Source: Phytophthora colocasiae (taxonomy: Eukaryota; Oomycota; Peronosporomycetes; Peronosporales; Peronosporaceae). Taken from it: a stretch of DNA of 64,000 nt. The DNA lies in NCBI GenBank assembly GCA_018806915.1, contig JAGKQI010000061.1, positions 1,426,001 through 1,490,000 of the forward strand, read 5' to 3'. Under the pieces are notes generated by a model. The model was given only the letters and a program-made list of their open reading frames with translations. It ran no database searches and was not told where the DNA came from. The first letter of the stretch is position 1. The number at the start of each line of letters is the position of its first letter. Shown piece after piece: positions 61,458 through 64,000 of the stretch. A program made the position numbers and the translations under genes.

Positions 61458-64000
61458 TTATTGAAAGATGCTATTGCAAACAATTGCCGTACCATTGAGA
61501 ACGAAGTAATCAGGATCACCTTGACACGGCAATTCCATTGCCAATACCAAGTTCGTTGAAGTGCCGGTAGTTGATAACGTACCCTTACGCATGGCAGTTC
61601 GATACACCGGACACGAGTAGACGTTCAATTCGAGTACAGTCTCAGATGCATCAACCAACTGCTGTGAGTTCTTCCCGAGTGTATTTCTCCGTTGCATCGA
61701 GTGGTTTAATCGTTCGGCTGCCTCTGTGTCATGAGCAGTTCGCGAAGAGCTGATAGAAGCATTTTTGTCGGCTTCCGTCGTCATAGAAGTTGCAATCGTT
61801 GCCTTTTGTTCTGGGAGGACTTGGATTGTAGGCATAGTCTGGTGCATGACGCCAGCTCGTGAGCTACACAGGCACTCGAGGACACAGTTCCATTGCGCTC
61901 CTTCCAACACAAGACCAGTTAAAAAAGCTCCATCGCCTACGTCAGGAGGGCGGTGATCAGCTACATCAGTCGACGTGATCACTGATGACTCATCGTCTTC
62001 CAATACTCGAAACGTAAAATCCAAGTAGTGTATGGGGATCCCGTGCTTTCGAGCATATCCTTGAAGAATTGCTGTGAATAAACCCTGGGGGAACGAGAAG
62101 ATCGGCAACGGGAACACATTTCCGTGAACTTGACCACGTTCAACCCAATTCTGTAGAAACCCCCAACGGAAAAGCAGATTTTCCACCCATCGCGAAAGAA
62201 ATGTAATCGTGTTTGCTGTGTGAGCATCGTTGGCCACCCAGTCAGCAGGTACTTGTTGTAGCATAATACTATGGATAGTATTTTCCATAGCTACTGACAT
62301 GACAGATATGCCTTGAATTGCATGCTGTAATTCGACCAAATTTCGGATGATATATCGCACCAACGCGTGGCACGCAGTCACCTCCTGCTGCAGCACAACA
62401 TTGAGTGGGTCTTGCCAATTCTCGCGCGTTCTCTCCAGCAGAATGGCTTCCATCCTATCTAGGAGTGAAGATGCTGGGAGTTTATCTTGCAATGCCTTGG
62501 CGATCTCGAGAACACCGGCTTCTCGATCAGCTAACTTCTCGTCAAGTTCAGAACTACTACTTGCACTTTTTGAATTTGGTTGTAGCTGCATCACAAGACT
62601 GACGAAGGTATTGCTTTGTTGTTTCTGGTACGAGATATGTGCGTTTGGATGCATTCCAAATACATGCGGCCCATCCAAGTTGGTCAACTCGTCTACGCAG
62701 CTAATCATATCTTCTTCACTCGGGAAATCTGGAGAGTAGAAGCTATTGTCTCGAGGTGAGAAGACCGTAGCGTTTAAACCTGAAGTATTTGCCTCCCGAC
62801 GAATTGTGTGTGCTCTAGGCCTGAAGCACGACTCTGAGCAAAAGCGTCTCAACACAGCCATTAAACACCGACGGTCGAACTCATCGGTAACACGACCGCC
62901 ATAGTAGATTTCACCAGCCAAGAAAAGCAGCGCATCCCAAGGCACAGCATCTACACGTAGACTATCAGTCTCGCACCCATGATCTTCCTCTATTGCTCTG
63001 AAACCTTCCTTATAAGCAGCAGTGTCAAGAAGTCGTCGTTGAAGAGTGATTACGCTCACAAAGTCTGCATCGCTGAAGTCATACTTCAAGTTCCAGCCGA
63101 GAGATCCGAACTTGGCTCGTTCTCGAACGACTGCGTGAAAGAAACTTAGTCCAAATGCCAAGCGAGTCTTCATAGCATTGACATCCTGACGAACTTCTTC
63201 AGAACTGGTGTTTATCTGCTGGATCAGCATCATTGAGCGTTGTAGATTGGCCTTCACACCCGCAGGAGATTCGGTCATCACTTTAACGCTATTTTGAAGT
63301 ATTGGGATGGGGAAATACGCCACGGGAAACGAAGCGAGGAAAAGTCGAAAATGCTCATGGATCCCGCCAGTTTCTGCTTCGTGTTTAATCGTTGCAAGCT
63401 GAGTCTGAAGTTTAGGCAGCCATGATTTAGCTAGATGGACATTCTGGAGGGCTAACCAGTACCCCTCCTTCTTGCATTCTTCCATCTTGGCCTCCACGAT
63501 CGGACCTTGTCCTTGGCCAAGAGAAATAACATGAAACTGATCTTCTCCAATTCCTTTAACACGAGCAAAACGCTCTAGAGATGACATTGGTTCCGCTCCA
63601 GGCGACAAGATAAACAAGCAAGGTGTCGACTGATCGATGTCACTGAAGACGTCACTGATGACCAATTCACCGCCGGTGTCAACTGAAAACTCAGAACCGA
63701 GAATATCTTTGATGAAGCACTTCATCGCCACCATGAACACATCCACTCGTAACCAGCGGACAAGCACTAGTCGAAGGAATTTAGGCAATGTCAGATCTAG
63801 ATCCCCTGGGAAATGGTTCAGATATGGATTTTCACTTTCATACCAAATACTCCAGGTAGCATTGTCTCTGTAGTAAACGTCCAGGATCTTCGAAAAGACA
63901 GGTTGTATTCGAGAAAGAGCAAGAAGAACACTATCCACTTCACCGCTTGCGTTGTCACTATTTTCCGTGCAACCGGTTTCACTTGATCCATTGATATTCA
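61458..64000 (-). CDS. Dynein heavy chain, C-terminal region (5' part beyond right edge)
   Basis: The frame is open to the window edge and ends at a stop at 61458, giving at least 846 residues. It holds the dynein D6/AAA6 and C-terminal cap signatures: GYWLALQNVHLAKSWLPKL, FRLFLASFPVAYFPIPILQNSVKV with ESPAGVKANLQRSM, PWDALLFLAGEIYYGGRVTDEFDRR, and the end block CPVYRTAMRKGTLSTTGTSTN before LAMELP. The AAA1-AAA4 ATPase modules and stalk lie outside. It is a minus-end microtubule motor, and the length and C-terminus suit an axonemal (flagellar) heavy chain, consistent with zoospore-forming oomycetes. A Ser/Thr-rich insert (about 61740-61830) precedes the last strands and is unusual. No intron is evident here. 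Confidence 0.93.
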   Translation of the reverse strand, partial: NINGSSETGCTENSDNASGEVDSVLLALSRIQPVFSKILDVYYRDNATWSIWYESENPYLNHFPGDLDLTLPKFLRLVLVRWLRVDVFMVAMKCFIKDILGSEFSVDTGGELVISDVFSDIDQSTPCLFILSPGAEPMSSLERFARVKGIGEDQFHVISLGQGQGPIVEAKMEECKKEGYWLALQNVHLAKSWLPKLQTQLATIKHEAETGGIHEHFRLFLASFPVAYFPIPILQNSVKVMTESPAGVKANLQRSMMLIQQINTSSEEVRQDVNAMKTRLAFGLSFFHAVVRERAKFGSLGWNLKYDFSDADFVSVITLQRRLLDTAAYKEGFRAIEEDHGCETDSLRVDAVPWDALLFLAGEIYYGGRVTDEFDRRCLMAVLRRFCSESCFRPRAHTIRREANTSGLNATVFSPRDNSFYSPDFPSEEDMISCVDELTNLDGPHVFGMHPNAHISYQKQQSNTFVSLVMQLQPNSKSASSSSELDEKLADREAGVLEIAKALQDKLPASSLLDRMEAILLERTRENWQDPLNVVLQQEVTACHALVRYIIRNLVELQHAIQGISVMSVAMENTIHSIMLQQVPADWVANDAHTANTITFLSRWVENLLFRWGFLQNWVERGQVHGNVFPLPIFSFPQGLFTAILQGYARKHGIPIHYLDFTFRVLEDDESSVITSTDVADHRPPDVGDGAFLTGLVLEGAQWNCVLECLCSSRAGVMHQTMPTIQVLPEQKATIATSMTTEADKNASISSSRTAHDTEAAERLNHSMQRRNTLGKNSQQLVDASETVLELNVYSCPVYRTAMRKGTLSTTGTSTNLVLAMELPCQGDPDYFVLNGTAIVCNSIFQ

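Overview
The window looks like nuclear DNA of an oomycete, probably Phytophthora-like. The grounds are: mostly single-exon genes with a few short GT-AG introns (65-69 bp in the one well-resolved gene); an oomycete-style TKL receptor-kinase family; a PH-DUF547 protein, a TMTC-type O-mannosyltransferase and an axonemal-type dynein heavy chain (zoospore flagella); oomycete-like Ty3/gypsy and MULE elements; and Inr/FPR-like start-site motifs. No database search was run, so the species is not assigned.

The dominant feature is a cluster of receptor-like kinase loci with one architecture: signal peptide, a Cys-rich ectodomain of about 190 residues with no family name I know, one membrane helix, a juxtamembrane block reading close to GLWNDDVITAKRIPRDKV, and a TKL kinase domain. 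Apparently intact copies lie at 663-2306, 2635-4353, 11280-12998 (+) and 30837-32516, 36506-38191, 45623-47353 (-). One runs off the left edge (2-511), one lacks its last subdomain (43078-44784), one is a cytoplasmic pseudokinase (57449-58498), one is ectodomain plus helix only (35385-36180), and several are decayed (4420-5520, 9718-10935, 19200-19518, 19676-20219, and the split loci below).

Three receptor loci are split by three different transposons, each with a readable insertion site: a 2,022-bp TIR element (7263-9284, TA duplication) in the kinase gene 5790-9514; an 8,993-bp Ty3/gypsy element A (20663-29655, CCTC duplication) in an ectodomain gene; and an 8,327-bp Ty3/gypsy element B (47902-56228, GTAC duplication, LTRs almost identical) in a decayed kinase. 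Other mobile sequence: a MULE transposase remnant (33770-35253), a FAR1-like TIR element (58777-60046) and a 610-bp MITE-like element (38802-39411).

Non-kinase genes: a four-exon TPR-SGNH hydrolase fusion (13098-15773, -), a small COX5C-like mitochondrial membrane protein (16138-16302, -), a TMTC-like O-mannosyltransferase (16812-19169, +), a membrane-anchored PH-DUF547 protein (39879-43154, +) and the C-terminal part of a dynein heavy chain (61458 to the right edge, -). Overall this is a receptor family in active birth and death, with duplication, domain loss and transposon disruption all visible in 64 kb.
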